Positions 45,726 through 54,200 of a DNA stretch of 64,000 nucleotides are shown here, one piece after another. The position numbers and the translations under genes were made by a program. Under the pieces are notes generated by a model, which saw only the letters and a program-made list of their open reading frames with translations, was not told the DNA's origin and did not search any database. This DNA comes from an uncultured Pirellula sp. (GTDB lineage Bacteria; Planctomycetota; Planctomycetia; Pirellulales; Pirellulaceae), in contig CAITIE010000133.1 in assembly GCA_903892355.1 (NCBI GenBank), positions 1 to 64,000 of the forward strand, written 5' to 3'. How positions within the stretch are numbered: the stretch's first letter is position 1; each line of letters opens with the position of its first letter.

Positions 45726-47402
45726 ATGGCGTCTCTATTGGTGGTTCGAGGCCCCGGCATCGGGACCCAGATCGCCATCCGTGAAACCTCGCAAAAAATC
45801 GGTCGCGATGCGGCTTGCGATATTCATTTCGACGACTCGGAAACATCCCGATTGCATGCGGAAATCTATCTTGTCGAAGGCCACGCAATTCTTAAGGACC
45901 TCCGAAGCAGCAACGGCACCATCGTCAATGGATCAAAAATCCAAGAGCGAGTCCTCGAACCTGGGGATCGGATTCAAATCGGCAAACGTTTGCTCGTCTA
46001 CCGACCTGCTCCCAAAAAGCCGAACACGACGGAGAACAACGTCGACATCATTCAAAATGGTGGCACGGATGCGTCGCACATCATCGGCCGCGCGGATTTC
46101 GAGGATCCCATCGAAGGAACTGCGATCTTCCAAGCCCCCTCGGAAAAAAAGGAGGCCCGAAGTCGTTCGCAGTGGGAAATCATGTATCGGACCAGCGTCG
46201 CGGTCAGCCGCACACTGGACATCGACCAACTTCTGCATCAAATCCTCGATCTAATCTTCCAATGGGTGGAATGCGATCACGGCTGCATCATGCTCGCCGA
46301 CGTGGATACCGGCCAATTGCGCCCTTCGTACCGCAGGAATCGCAAACGGAAATCGAGTCACCGCATGACGATCAGCAAGACGATCCTCGATTATGTGCTC
46401 AAGAACGAAGAAGGAGTGCTTACCAGCGATGCCAAAGACGACCAACGATGGCAGTCGAGCGCGAGCATCGAAAGCAGTGGTATCCGCGAAGCGATCTGCG
46501 TGCCGATGCGAGGACGCTATGGCATGGTCGGGGTGATTTATATCGACACGATCATCTCACAAGGCCAACGGGCTCAATCTCCTGACGCTCGAGTGTTCAA
46601 TGAAGAACATCTCAAGATGCTGGTCACGATCGGCCATCAAGCCGCACTGGCGATCGAAGACACCACGTACTACCAGAGCATGCTTCAAGCGGAAAAGTTA
46701 GCCGCGATCGGACAAACGATAGCAACCTTGTCTCATCACGTGAAGAATATCTTACAAGGTCTACGTGGCGGCGGTTTCATGGTTTCGGAAGGGCTGAAGC
46801 GCAAAGATCTAGAGTCGATCCAAGCGGGCTGGGGAATCTGCGAGAGGACTCACGAACGGATCGAATCGTTAGTCTTGGACATGCTCACCATCAGCAAAGA
46901 TCGAAAACCAGAGCGCCGCGAAATCGACGTGCGCGATGTCCTCAGCGATGTTATCGATCTTTGTCGAGTTCGCGCAAACGAAACCAATGTCGAACTCGAT
47001 TGGGATCGCCCCGAAAACTTTCCCACGCTAATGCTTGACGGGGAAGCCATCCATCGCGCGGTGATGAACTTGGTCGGCAACGCCATCGATGCATGTTCTG
47101 AGAAAACCGATGGTCGTGTCTCGGTCCACCTCAAACAAACCAGCGACGCGGCTATCATCGAGGTGATCGATAACGGGTCAGGCATCCCGGCCAATGAACT
47201 CTACAGAATATTCTCGTTGTTCGAGTCGACCAAGGGAAATCGAGGAACCGGTTTGGGACTGCCGGTCAGCTTGAAAATCGCACGGGAGCACGGTGGTAAT
47301 CTGAATGTCCATAGCGCTCTCGGGACCGGTACCACGTTCACCCTCGACCTACCGTGGCGATCCAACAGCCCGCCAGTGACGCCGAACACTCTGCCAGGTT
47401 AA
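45726..47402 (+). CDS. FHA-GAF sensor histidine kinase
   Basis: A 558-aa cytoplasmic histidine kinase. Residues 1-95 are an FHA domain with intact motif (IGRDAACDIHF, SRLHAEIY, LRSSNGTIVNG), so it should bind a phosphothreonine protein. A GAF domain follows (about 150-320). The H-box is SHHVKNILQG (336-345; His337 likely phosphorylated). The ATPase has NLVGNAIDAC, DNGSGIP and GTGLGLPVS. No response regulator lies beside it. FHA plus histidine kinase joins Hanks-type threonine phosphorylation to two-component signalling, and a Ser/Thr kinase gene lies about 300 bases downstream in the same direction, a candidate partner. Confidence 0.9.
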   Translation: MASLLVVRGPGIGTQIAIRETSQKIGRDAACDIHFDDSETSRLHAEIYLVEGHAILKDLRSSNGTIVNGSKIQERVLEPGDRIQIGKRLLVYRPAPKKPNTTENNVDIIQNGGTDASHIIGRADFEDPIEGTAIFQAPSEKKEARSRSQWEIMYRTSVAVSRTLDIDQLLHQILDLIFQWVECDHGCIMLADVDTGQLRPSYRRNRKRKSSHRMTISKTILDYVLKNEEGVLTSDAKDDQRWQSSASIESSGIREAICVPMRGRYGMVGVIYIDTIISQGQRAQSPDARVFNEEHLKMLVTIGHQAALAIEDTTYYQSMLQAEKLAAIGQTIATLSHHVKNILQGLRGGGFMVSEGLKRKDLESIQAGWGICERTHERIESLVLDMLTISKDRKPERREIDVRDVLSDVIDLCRVRANETNVELDWDRPENFPTLMLDGEAIHRAVMNLVGNAIDACSEKTDGRVSVHLKQTSDAAIIEVIDNGSGIPANELYRIFSLFESTKGNRGTGLGLPVSLKIAREHGGNLNVHSALGTGTTFTLDLPWRSNSPPVTPNTLPG

Positions 47403-47708
47403 GAACTCTATCGCCAGCCCCTCCCGGCCCAACCCAAGCCCCCCAGGTTGCCCAGGCCGACAGTTCCACAGAGCGAATTCACAGGATGATTCACCCTATG
47501 AATCCACCATAGATCGCTTGTTATGTCGCTTCAATCCGGTCAGGAGCCCGGCTGCAGACCGAGGCGGACTTTGTCACAGCGCAGCTTTGCGAGTAAGCTT
47601 AAAGGTTCGGCAATACCCTTCAACCACTTCCTCGCTTAGCATCTTTCCCCACTCGGAATCCAGCGGGGGCAACCACCGAACGGCAGGATTCCTGAATCTA
47701 GCAACCCC
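47403..47708. other. intergenic region
   Basis: Space between the histidine kinase and the sensor kinase gene. I see no terminator, small gene or repeat. It is C-rich at about 47415-47465. Confidence 0.4.
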
Positions 47709-49988
47709 ATGACGTTGGACCAAACACTCAATCAGTCCGTTGGCGAACAAATACGAGCCGAGGAGCTGAGCCTGCGCTCGACGGTGCCTCCATCCCAGGT
47801 GCCCGGTTACCGCATGGAGAAGCTACTCGGGCAAGGAGCGTTTGGACAAGTTTGGATTGCAACCAATTTGAACACGGGCCGTTCGGTAGCGATCAAATTT
47901 TATCTTCACCGGTCTGGAGTGAATTGGTCCCTTCTGACTCGTGAAGTGAAGAACTTGGTCTCGATGTCGGGAAACCGAGCGATCGTTCAAGTCCTCGAGG
48001 TTGGCTGGGATGCGGAACCTCCGTACTACGTGATGGAACTGCTTGAGAACGGGTCCCTGGATGATCTGATTCGCAATCGAGGAGCACTGCCCGTACCGCG
48101 GGCCGTGGAATTATTTACCGACATTGCGATGGGCCTGAATCATTCGCATGGCAAAGGGGTACTGCATTGCGATCTCAAACCAGCGAACGTCCTTCTCGAT
48201 CAAGACATGCAGCCACGGTTGGCGGATTTTGGACAAAGCCGTCTGTCGCATGAGCAAACGCCGTCGCTTGGCACGCTGTTTTTTATGGCTCCTGAACAAG
48301 CCGACCTCAATGCGGTTCCGGATGCACGTTGGGATGTCTATGCGCTGGGCGCGATTCTCTATTGCATGCTAGTCGGGACCCCGCCTTACCGAACACCGGA
48401 CACCGTCTCCACGTTGGATACCGCGGGAAGTTTGCCAGAGCGTCTCAAGCGTTATCGAGACACCATTTACAAGAGCCACTTTCCTCGGGCCCACTACCGG
48501 GTTCCTGGGATGGATCGTTGGTTGTCCGCGATCATCGACCGTTGCCTGGCCAAGAAACCTGAGGATCGTTTTGACAACGTCCAGCAAGTCATCGCTGCGA
48601 TCGAACGGCGTCGCACCGCACGACTCCGAAGGCCATTGATGATCCTCGGGATCCTCGGCCCGATCCTATTGGTCACCATCATGGGATTGTTCTTTTGGCG
48701 GGCAGTGACGGTGGCGGAAAGCGATCTTTCGAATGAGCTTCGAGAAGGTGCACTGCAGAGCAATTTCTTCGCAGCTCAGTCCGCAGCAGGAACATTAGAG
48801 TCAGAAATCTCAGGTCTTTTTCGATTGATCGAAGAAGAAGCCAGACGCCAGACGCTGGAAGACCACTTCTCGGAAGCCGTCGACACCGCCGGGATCGAGC
48901 TCCTTCAAAGCTTAGCCACCGATGGCGATATCCCCGAGGATAGCAAATCGCAGCTGCTCGCTATCCCGGCTCGAAATGAACTCGATGCGCACCTCAAAGC
49001 CCGATTGGAATTAATGCGATCGAGAGGGTTCGGAGCGACCAAGTCCACCAAATTCGACAGTTTGTTTATCACCGATCGATTTGGCACGATGCTCGCTGCC
49101 GCCTTTGCCGGAGACCAGTCCTCATCCCCTATCGGAGAGAACTTCGCCTACCGCAGTTACTTCACCGGCCAAACGCGCGATCTCAATGAAAGCACCCCAC
49201 GAAAAAATGTCCAGAGGACGAAGAGTTCCCACCTCAGCGTGCCGTTCAAATCCACAACGACCAACCGATGGAAAATAGCAGTCTCCACGCCGATTTCGGT
49301 CCGTGAGAAAATCGACGATAAAGAACGAATCACCGAAGGGGTCCTCGTATTGACCATCAACATTGGTGACTTTGAATTGCTCGCGAACAATCCCGCACCC
49401 AAAGAGAAGAAGAACGACGAAGAAAACACTCCCGCCCCAAGTCAGTTCACAGGTTTTGCGGTCCTCGTCGACGGCCATGAGGGGAGTCGTGAAGGGACTA
49501 TTCTCCAGCATCCCTTTTTGTCACAAGCGGGCCGACCGATCGAAGGCCAAGCCGATTTGAAGTTTCAGATCGACGAACCTACGTTAAAACGTTTGAAAGA
49601 GACGGGGACCTACCGATACATCGATCCCATCTCGAAAGACAAGGATGGAAAAGCCTACGAAGGGGAATGGATCGCGGCGATGGAGAAAGTGGAAATCGCC
49701 CGCCGCGGATCGGACGAGTTCGAACGCCGTCAATCCACATCGTTGTTGCTACTCGTCCAAGTACCCGCCAATTCCATCACCGTACCCGTGGCGATGATGG
49801 GACAGAAACTGGCCAAGCTATTTCTATTCGCGGTGATTGCACTTCTCGCGGCCATCGTCGCGCTGTGGCTTTTCGTTTTCCGTTTCATGAGGCTCCCCGA
49901 TAGTTTTGCAGAAGCCTCTCGCGCTCGCACGGGAACCACGGAAAACCGCCCCGGAACCTCCGACGAAGCCACCCTCGGGATCGAGTGA
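47709..49988 (+). CDS. membrane Ser/Thr kinase with periplasmic Cache-like sensor
   Basis: A 759-aa receptor kinase. Residues 34-300 are the kinase: GQGAFGQVW, Lys63 in VAIK, catalytic loop HCDLKPAN (Asp155; Cys replaces the usual Arg, so it is a non-RD kinase), DFG (Asp173) and MAPEQ. Membrane helices at about 308-330 and 704-726 enclose a periplasmic domain of about 370 residues that resembles a double Cache sensor (FITDRFGTMLAAAF, FAYRSYFTGQTRDL, ISVREKIDDKERITEGVLVLTINIG). It should convert an external small-molecule signal into phosphorylation. The ligand is unknown. The FHA histidine kinase upstream may be a target. Confidence 0.88.
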   Translation: MTLDQTLNQSVGEQIRAEELSLRSTVPPSQVPGYRMEKLLGQGAFGQVWIATNLNTGRSVAIKFYLHRSGVNWSLLTREVKNLVSMSGNRAIVQVLEVGWDAEPPYYVMELLENGSLDDLIRNRGALPVPRAVELFTDIAMGLNHSHGKGVLHCDLKPANVLLDQDMQPRLADFGQSRLSHEQTPSLGTLFFMAPEQADLNAVPDARWDVYALGAILYCMLVGTPPYRTPDTVSTLDTAGSLPERLKRYRDTIYKSHFPRAHYRVPGMDRWLSAIIDRCLAKKPEDRFDNVQQVIAAIERRRTARLRRPLMILGILGPILLVTIMGLFFWRAVTVAESDLSNELREGALQSNFFAAQSAAGTLESEISGLFRLIEEEARRQTLEDHFSEAVDTAGIELLQSLATDGDIPEDSKSQLLAIPARNELDAHLKARLELMRSRGFGATKSTKFDSLFITDRFGTMLAAAFAGDQSSSPIGENFAYRSYFTGQTRDLNESTPRKNVQRTKSSHLSVPFKSTTTNRWKIAVSTPISVREKIDDKERITEGVLVLTINIGDFELLANNPAPKEKKNDEENTPAPSQFTGFAVLVDGHEGSREGTILQHPFLSQAGRPIEGQADLKFQIDEPTLKRLKETGTYRYIDPISKDKDGKAYEGEWIAAMEKVEIARRGSDEFERRQSTSLLLLVQVPANSITVPVAMMGQKLAKLFLFAVIALLAAIVALWLFVFRFMRLPDSFAEASRARTGTTENRPGTSDEATLGIE

Positions 49989-50153
49989 GCGTCGTCCCAA
50001 TAGAGACGCATTCCGTAAAGATATAAACCGATTCCAAACGAATCTATGAGTGACGAACGCCGCCTGATTGCGTGCTGCTCTGGCATTCGGTAGAACGGTC
50101 AGGAATTGTGCAGAACCAACTCAGTGAACCAATCTCATCGCCGGAGGTAAATC

Positions 50154-50672
50154 ATGTCAAATTTTGAAAATCCGTACGCACCTAGCCAAGGCCCAGCGAT
50201 GTTCGATCGCGACATGCACGAAGGGGAACTCGCAACGCTCAGCGAACGATTCTCCGGGGCGTTTATCGACGGCATCATCAATCTCGTCACGATCGTTCCA
50301 CTTGCGCTTGGAGCAGGTTTTTTCCTCGGCGCAATGATGGGTGACAACCCGACTACACAATTGATCGCTCAAGTTATCGGTGGGCTACTTGGAATTGCAG
50401 GGTTTCTGGCTATCCAAGGCTACTTCCTGTCGACGCGATCTCAGACGATTGGAAAGATTGCCATGAAGACAAAGATTGTTTCCGACAGTGGGCAACCCTT
50501 AAACTTTGGTGAACTTTATCTCAAACGATACCTGGTTATCCAACTCTTAGCGATTTTGCCCTTCATTGGCGGACTCATTGGGCTCATCGACACGCTTCTG
50601 ATTTTTAGGTCCAGTCGCAAGTGCTTGCACGATGACATCGCCGGGACCAAGGTTATCAAGTTGCACTCCTAG
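50154..50672 (+). CDS. RDD-family membrane protein
   Basis: A 172-aa protein with the RDD domain: RFSGAFIDGIINLVTIVPLALG at residues 32-53, then helices near 70-90 and 125-150. STRSQTIGKIAMKTKIV and the final SRKCLHDDIAGTKVIK are typical RDD sequences. The family is linked to ion homeostasis or transport across the inner membrane, with few members studied. It stands alone after the sensor kinase. Confidence 0.85.
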   Translation: MSNFENPYAPSQGPAMFDRDMHEGELATLSERFSGAFIDGIINLVTIVPLALGAGFFLGAMMGDNPTTQLIAQVIGGLLGIAGFLAIQGYFLSTRSQTIGKIAMKTKIVSDSGQPLNFGELYLKRYLVIQLLAILPFIGGLIGLIDTLLIFRSSRKCLHDDIAGTKVIKLHS

Positions 50673-50684
50673 GCGCAATCGCAA

Positions 50685-50795
50685 GGCCTTCACCGCATCG
50701 TAAACAACCTCTCCCCCTCCGCGTCTCCGCGCCTCCGCGTGAACCAATCCTCGCAATCATCGCAGCAAAACCATGATGTAGAGGAACACGAATAA
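50685..50795 (+). pseudogene. 3' fragment of a GxxExxY gene
   Basis: The last 36 codons of a GxxExxY gene (GLHRIVNNLS to the stop TAA at 50793), nearly identical to the tail of the intact copy that begins 3 bases later. Its 5' part is gone: the preceding DNA is the end of the RDD gene. It is the left edge of a 530-bp tandem array. Confidence 0.85.
50717..50741 (+). repeat. GC-rich 25-bp repeat, copy 1
   Basis: Made of CTCCGCGTC, TCCGCGCC and TCCGCGTG blocks in series. Exact copies are at 51247-51271, 63412-63436 and, inverted, 59705-59729. Inside GxxExxY genes it encodes SASPRLRV. Confidence 0.88.
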
Positions 50796-50797
50796 CG

Positions 50798-51325
50798 ATG
50801 AACAACGCAAAACTCAATGCAGCGGAAGAAGAGAGCTCACGCGGAGACGCGGTGGCGCGGAGAGTTAGAGATCTGGATCAAATCACTGGCGCGATTATCG
50901 ATGCGTCCATCACGTTGCATAAAACACTCGGTCCAGGATTGTTGGAAAGTGTCTATGAAGCAGTATTAGCGCGCGACCTCGAACGAAATGGTCTGCGCGT
51001 CGAGAAGCAGAAAGTCCTCCGTTTTGAATACGATGGAATGGTATTCGACGAAGGCCTTCGTCTTGATCTAGTGGTCGATGATCGAGTGATTGTCGAATTG
51101 AAATCTGTCGAAACTATAAACCCAGTCCACAAAAAACAGCTGCTGACCTATCTCCGACTCGCTAACAAACCCGTTGGTCTTCTCATCAACTTCGGTGCAG
51201 CCACCTTGAAGGAGGGCCTTCACCGAATCGTAAACAACCTCTCCCCCTCCGCGTCTCCGCGCCTCCGCGTGAACCAATCCTCGCAATCATCGCAGCAAAA
51301 CCATGATGTAGACGAACACGAATAA
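50798..51325 (+). CDS. GxxExxY-family protein, intact
   Basis: A 175-aa protein of the GxxExxY family, named for the motif here GPGLLESVYE (residues 47-56). The middle holds a PDDEXK-like nuclease signature (RLDLVVDDRVIVELKSVE, residues 89-106, with Asp, Glu and Lys in place). Function is unknown; such genes are scattered, often near mobile or restriction loci. Unusually, both ends are encoded by a GC-rich repeat in opposite orientation: 50838-50862 near the start (SRGDAVARRV) and 51247-51271 near the end (SASPRLRV). It is the only complete copy in a tandem array with unit 530 bp, so the gene itself is the repeat unit. Confidence 0.85.
   Translation: MNNAKLNAAEEESSRGDAVARRVRDLDQITGAIIDASITLHKTLGPGLLESVYEAVLARDLERNGLRVEKQKVLRFEYDGMVFDEGLRLDLVVDDRVIVELKSVETINPVHKKQLLTYLRLANKPVGLLINFGAATLKEGLHRIVNNLSPSASPRLRVNQSSQSSQQNHDVDEHE
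50838..50862 (-). repeat. GC-rich 25-bp repeat, inverted 5' copy
   Basis: Inverted relative of the 25-bp repeat, 22 of 25 positions equal to the reverse complement of the 3' copy at 51247-51271. Together they bracket the intact GxxExxY gene like terminal inverted repeats. The truncated third unit carries an even closer version at 51368-51392 (one mismatch). Confidence 0.75.
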
Positions 51326-51442
51326 CGATGAACAACGCAAAACTCGATGCAGCGGAAGAAGAGAGCTCACGCGGAGACGCGGAGACGCGGAGAGTTAGAG
51401 ATCTGGATCAAATCACTGGCGCGATTATCGATGCGTCCATCA
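51215..51442 (+). repeat. direct repeat, right copy (228 bp)
   Basis: Right copy of the 228-bp repeat at 50685-50912. The repeat ends abruptly at 51442, where the third GxxExxY unit is fused to unrelated DNA. Confidence 0.92.
51247..51271 (+). repeat. GC-rich 25-bp repeat, copy 2
   Basis: Exact copy of the repeat at 50717-50741, here in the 3' part of the intact GxxExxY gene. Confidence 0.88.
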
Positions 51443-51492
51443 AATTGCTTTCTGTTACTCAACCCAGGATTGCGAACCAATCCATAGGCTGA
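51328..51492 (+). pseudogene. 5' fragment of a GxxExxY gene
   Basis: A third unit of the array: the first 38 codons match the intact gene (to GAIIDASI), then the frame enters foreign sequence and stops at 51490. The GxxExxY and nuclease motifs are missing. The junction at 51442 marks where the array was cut. Confidence 0.85.
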
Positions 51493-51782
51493 AGACCCAT
51501 CCAGGCGAAAAAGCAATCGCCGTCCTCAAAGAGTCTGATGGTTTTTGCGGAGAAACTGCTAGAAATAGAGCGGAGGACACGGGACTCGAACGACCTACAT
51601 TTTCGCTGGAAAATTCCGGGTCTGCAAGTGACCCGACGCATAACCCGAAGCATAGGGTGCCCAACTCCAACAAACCAGCCCCCCAGGACCCCAGACTCCA
51701 AGCCATCATCGATCGCTGGGATTCGCTCCCGGAAGAGACCAAGTCCAAGATAGCCCGCTTCGCCAAATGGCGGTCGCCCTAA
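51447..51782 (+). pseudogene. integrase-like 3' tail remnant
   Basis: An open frame without a start, ending at TAA 51780. It includes EDTGLERPTFSLENSG, the in-frame translation of a tRNA 3' core, and a tail DPRLQAIIDRWDSLPEE. In planctomycetes this combination is found at the C-terminus of tyrosine integrases whose gene end overlaps a tRNA-derived attachment core. No catalytic region remains. The assignment rests on this tail pattern only. Confidence 0.5.
51570..51591 (-). other. tRNA 3'-end-like core, possible attachment site
   Basis: Read on the minus strand this is GTTCGAGTCCC followed by GTGTCCTCCGC, matching a T-loop, the 3' half of a T-stem and an acceptor strand. The 5' half of the T-stem does not pair and no cloverleaf precedes it, so it is not a working tRNA. 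It fits an att core left by an integrated element. Confidence 0.55.
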
Positions 51783-51972
51783 ACCAAACCGGCAGTCGTC
51801 GGCCGATGCTGCTGACATGCGTTCATTGCTCCGGATAGCAGGCGCATTGGCGGGCCGCTACGATGTCTGGATTATTGCTTGAAGTCGGCTCTGTTAAAGG
51901 CATACCCACACCACAGTGCTGATATAATCCGCTGATTGGTTCGATCGTTTACTCTCGCCCGAGGATCAAGTT

Positions 51973-52911
51973 ATGCGTGGATTGCTGTTTTGTGTGATTC
52001 TTTTACCCCTGTTCGTCTCTTGTTCAGAAACGTCTCAAAACAACAGGACAGCACCTGCGTCTACCGTTCAGAATCCAGAGAATCAGATAGCTGTGAACTC
52101 AGAATTGGCGAGAGTCGAACCAGACGAGTCATCGCTAGAGGACCTTAATAGCATCACTAATAGCATTGGAATGAAACTGGTACGGATCCCCAAGGGGACG
52201 TTCATGATGGGCTCGCCAGAAAGCGAGAAGAAAAGGTCTACGACCGAACTTCAGCATGAAGTGACCATCAGCAAAGACTACTACCTTGGGATATATGAAG
52301 TCACCCAGAAGCAGTTTCAGAAAGTGATGGGTAAGAACCCAAGTCGTTTCCAAGGTAGCGAGTTTCAAGGTGACGGCTCAAACTATCCGGTTGAATTGGT
52401 CACATGGGATGACGCAGTGGCGTTCTGCGAGCGGCTTTCGGAGTTACCCAAAGAGAAGAAGGCTGGGAGAATTTATCGCTTGCCTACTGAATCGGAGTGG
52501 GAATACGCCTGTCGGGCTGGAACTAAATCGGCGTACTGCTTTGGAGACGACCCGGAGTTGCTCGGCGACTATGCATGGTGCGGCGGGAATAGCAATAACA
52601 GAACACATCCCGTAGGCGAGAAAATGCAAAACAACTGGGGATTGTACGACATGCACGGCAACGTGTATGAATGGTGTTCGGATTGGTACGGTGATTATTC
52701 CAAGGGCTCTGCTACCGATCCGAGAGGGCCTAAGGTTGGGACTTTTCGTGTTTTGCGTGGTGGCCATTTTTACGGGACGTATTTGTGTCGCGCGGCCGCT
52801 CGAGACGGTAGTAGGCCTTCGCGTCCTGACCATTTTAATGGCTTTCGCATCGCCTTCAGTCTACCCAGAGTTCCTGAAACGCCAGAGACGTCCAAAGAAT
52901 CGGTAGATTGA
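51973..52911 (+). CDS. FGE/SUMF1-domain lipoprotein
   Basis: A 312-aa exported protein. The signal peptide ends in a lipobox (LFVSC, Cys17), so it is probably lipid-anchored. From residue 55 it is one FGE-sulfatase domain: NSIGMKLVRIPKGTFMMGS, YEVTQKQFQKVMG, PVELVTWDDAVAFCERLS, YRLPTESEWEYACRAGT, GLYDMHGNVYEWCSDWYG, RVLRGGHFYG and FNGFRIAF. True formylglycine-generating enzymes need a copper-binding cysteine pair near the end (CxxxC), which I do not see (only CRAAARDGSR), so it is more likely a binding-type relative. The start has GAGG 9 bases upstream. Confidence 0.85.
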   Translation: MRGLLFCVILLPLFVSCSETSQNNRTAPASTVQNPENQIAVNSELARVEPDESSLEDLNSITNSIGMKLVRIPKGTFMMGSPESEKKRSTTELQHEVTISKDYYLGIYEVTQKQFQKVMGKNPSRFQGSEFQGDGSNYPVELVTWDDAVAFCERLSELPKEKKAGRIYRLPTESEWEYACRAGTKSAYCFGDDPELLGDYAWCGGNSNNRTHPVGEKMQNNWGLYDMHGNVYEWCSDWYGDYSKGSATDPRGPKVGTFRVLRGGHFYGTYLCRAAARDGSRPSRPDHFNGFRIAFSLPRVPETPETSKESVD

Positions 52912-53088
52912 ATCTCTCCGGGCCCGGCCTTGGTACGCACCTGAATTCGGTCTCTTCAACTCGATCGAATTCGGTTTTGTCTAGGTTGCAGACTACATGG
53001 TGAGAAAACAGAATCCATCTGCAACGGTATTCGAGTCTTCTCTCGCCTCAACGTCAGTACATAACAATTCCCGCTGTGAATCGCCCCA

Positions 53089-53427
53089 TCAGATGGAGGT
53101 TTCCACAGGCCGTCTTCGGCCGTTGTCAGGGAGCTTCAATATTACGGTCGGTCCCTTTTTTGCTTGCTCGACAACTTCGAGCTGCTTCGTAAACCCGCGT
53201 CCCTTTCCCCAGGTTTCGAGGACGAACTTGACCGCCCACGCCGATCCCGATCGTACGGCCTCCCCAAGCTTTGCCTGCGCCTGATCGACAAGCGATTCGC
53301 GGGATTCATGGAGTGCCGCAGTGATTTACGGGTCCTCTTTAACTCGCTTTAAGACACCGGCATAGCTCATGCCGTATGCTTTTGCGATCTCGGATAGGTT
53401 TCCGCCCTTTGCTTGTATCTCGGCCAT
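53089..53427 (-). pseudogene. terminase-small-subunit-like gene with in-frame stop
   Basis: Minus-strand frame from ATG 53427 to TGA 53089, 112 codons long, interrupted by one TAA (53326-53328, codon 34). Codons 1-33 read a helix-turn-helix (GGNLSEIAKAYGMSYAGVLKRVKEDP). After the stop the frame goes on with ITAALHESRESLVDQAQAKLGEAV, then SAWAVKFVLETWGKGRGFTK. This is the pattern of phage terminase small subunits or related HTH proteins, where the break falls exactly between the two conserved parts. It is probably a point-mutated prophage relic. Confidence 0.7.
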
Positions 53428-53482
53428 CAGTTGCTTTATGGAGATATTTATGGGGTAGCAACTTCATCAACTTTACGATGTA

Positions 53483-53500
53483 CGGACCATTCGTGGTCCG
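53483..53500. repeat. hairpin with TTCG loop
   Basis: A perfect 7-bp inverted repeat (CGGACCA, TTCG, TGGTCCG). The stable UUCG-type loop suggests an RNA hairpin. There is no T-run after it. It lies upstream of the terminase-like relic in otherwise empty DNA. Confidence 0.55.
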
Positions 53501-53687
53501 ATTGTAATACACCCAAGGGCATTACGATCTGGTAGCAAAAAACAACAATTGATAAACTCCTTAGTTGCCCCAATAATGATTTATACCTCGCAGTCATCGA
53601 ATCAGAAATGACGCCAATCGGGTGCTTAGATTTACTAACAAACGTCAGTCTTTAACCCGGTAGTCATATGTAGAAAAATCCGTCGAA

Positions 53688-54134
53688 TTATCCGACCACG
53701 GGCGGATTATTTGGATCATACCTTTCCGCAAGCCACAAACGCTTCTCGAAATCCGATAACGCCGACTGGAAGGGTGCCTCGGGCTGTTTGCTATTGCTTA
53801 TTACAAGTAGGATAACAACAAGAATTGCACCGATGAAAGGTAGGCATAATGCAAGCGAAACCGCGAAAATAACACCCAGTGGCATTGCTACAACCCTGAT
53901 TTCACCATTTACCTCAAGCACACCTTTTTGTGGCGAAGTAATGTACACCATACCATTGATTCGAGAACCAAACATGGTGACATTCTTAGTCGCGTTTTGG
54001 ACTTCAAATACGTTCCTATTTCGCATCACATGACCTCCCGTATGCAACCGCAGACTTTGCTCCATAATTTGGAAAACAACAACTGGGGACTGGTTGGTTT
54101 CAACAATACAGTGAACAAATCTAGTTTTAGCCAT
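53688..54134 (-). CDS. membrane protein of unknown function
   Basis: A 148-aa frame from ATG 54134. The N-terminal 80 residues are soluble and beta-rich (VFEVQNATKNVTMFGSRINGMVYIT). A strong hydrophobic hairpin or long helix spans about 83-113 (MPLGVIFAVSLALCLPFIGAILVVILLVI). The C-terminus is charged and ends NNPPVVG. Unrecognised. It lies 66 bases downstream of the SHD1 gene on the same strand, so it may share its transcript. Confidence 0.55.
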   Translation of the reverse strand: MAKTRFVHCIVETNQSPVVVFQIMEQSLRLHTGGHVMRNRNVFEVQNATKNVTMFGSRINGMVYITSPQKGVLEVNGEIRVVAMPLGVIFAVSLALCLPFIGAILVVILLVISNSKQPEAPFQSALSDFEKRLWLAERYDPNNPPVVG

Positions 54135-54200
54135 CCAAAATCTACCTGACCCACGCGATTGGACAATGTCGGGAATAGTTTGTTAGCCCCAAGGCAACTT

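Larger units (their letters stand above)
50685..50912 (+). repeat. direct repeat, left copy (228 bp)
   Basis: Left copy of a 228-bp repeat present again at 51215-51442, exactly 530 bases away, with only a handful of mismatches. It spans the 3' end of one GxxExxY unit and the 5' end of the next. Confidence 0.92.

Noticed and set aside
50547-50756. Minus-strand frame rich in Arg and Gly across the repeat
   Set aside because: It is the reverse reading of the 25-bp GC-rich repeat and the RDD gene end; the same false frame appears at the second copy (51068-51286).
50717-51271. CRISPR array
   Set aside because: Repeats are few, have different spacings, lie inside coding sequence and occur in both orientations.
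51570-51591. Functional tRNA gene
   Set aside because: Only the T-loop and 3' strands are recognisable; the T-stem 5' half does not pair and no anticodon or D arm precedes it.
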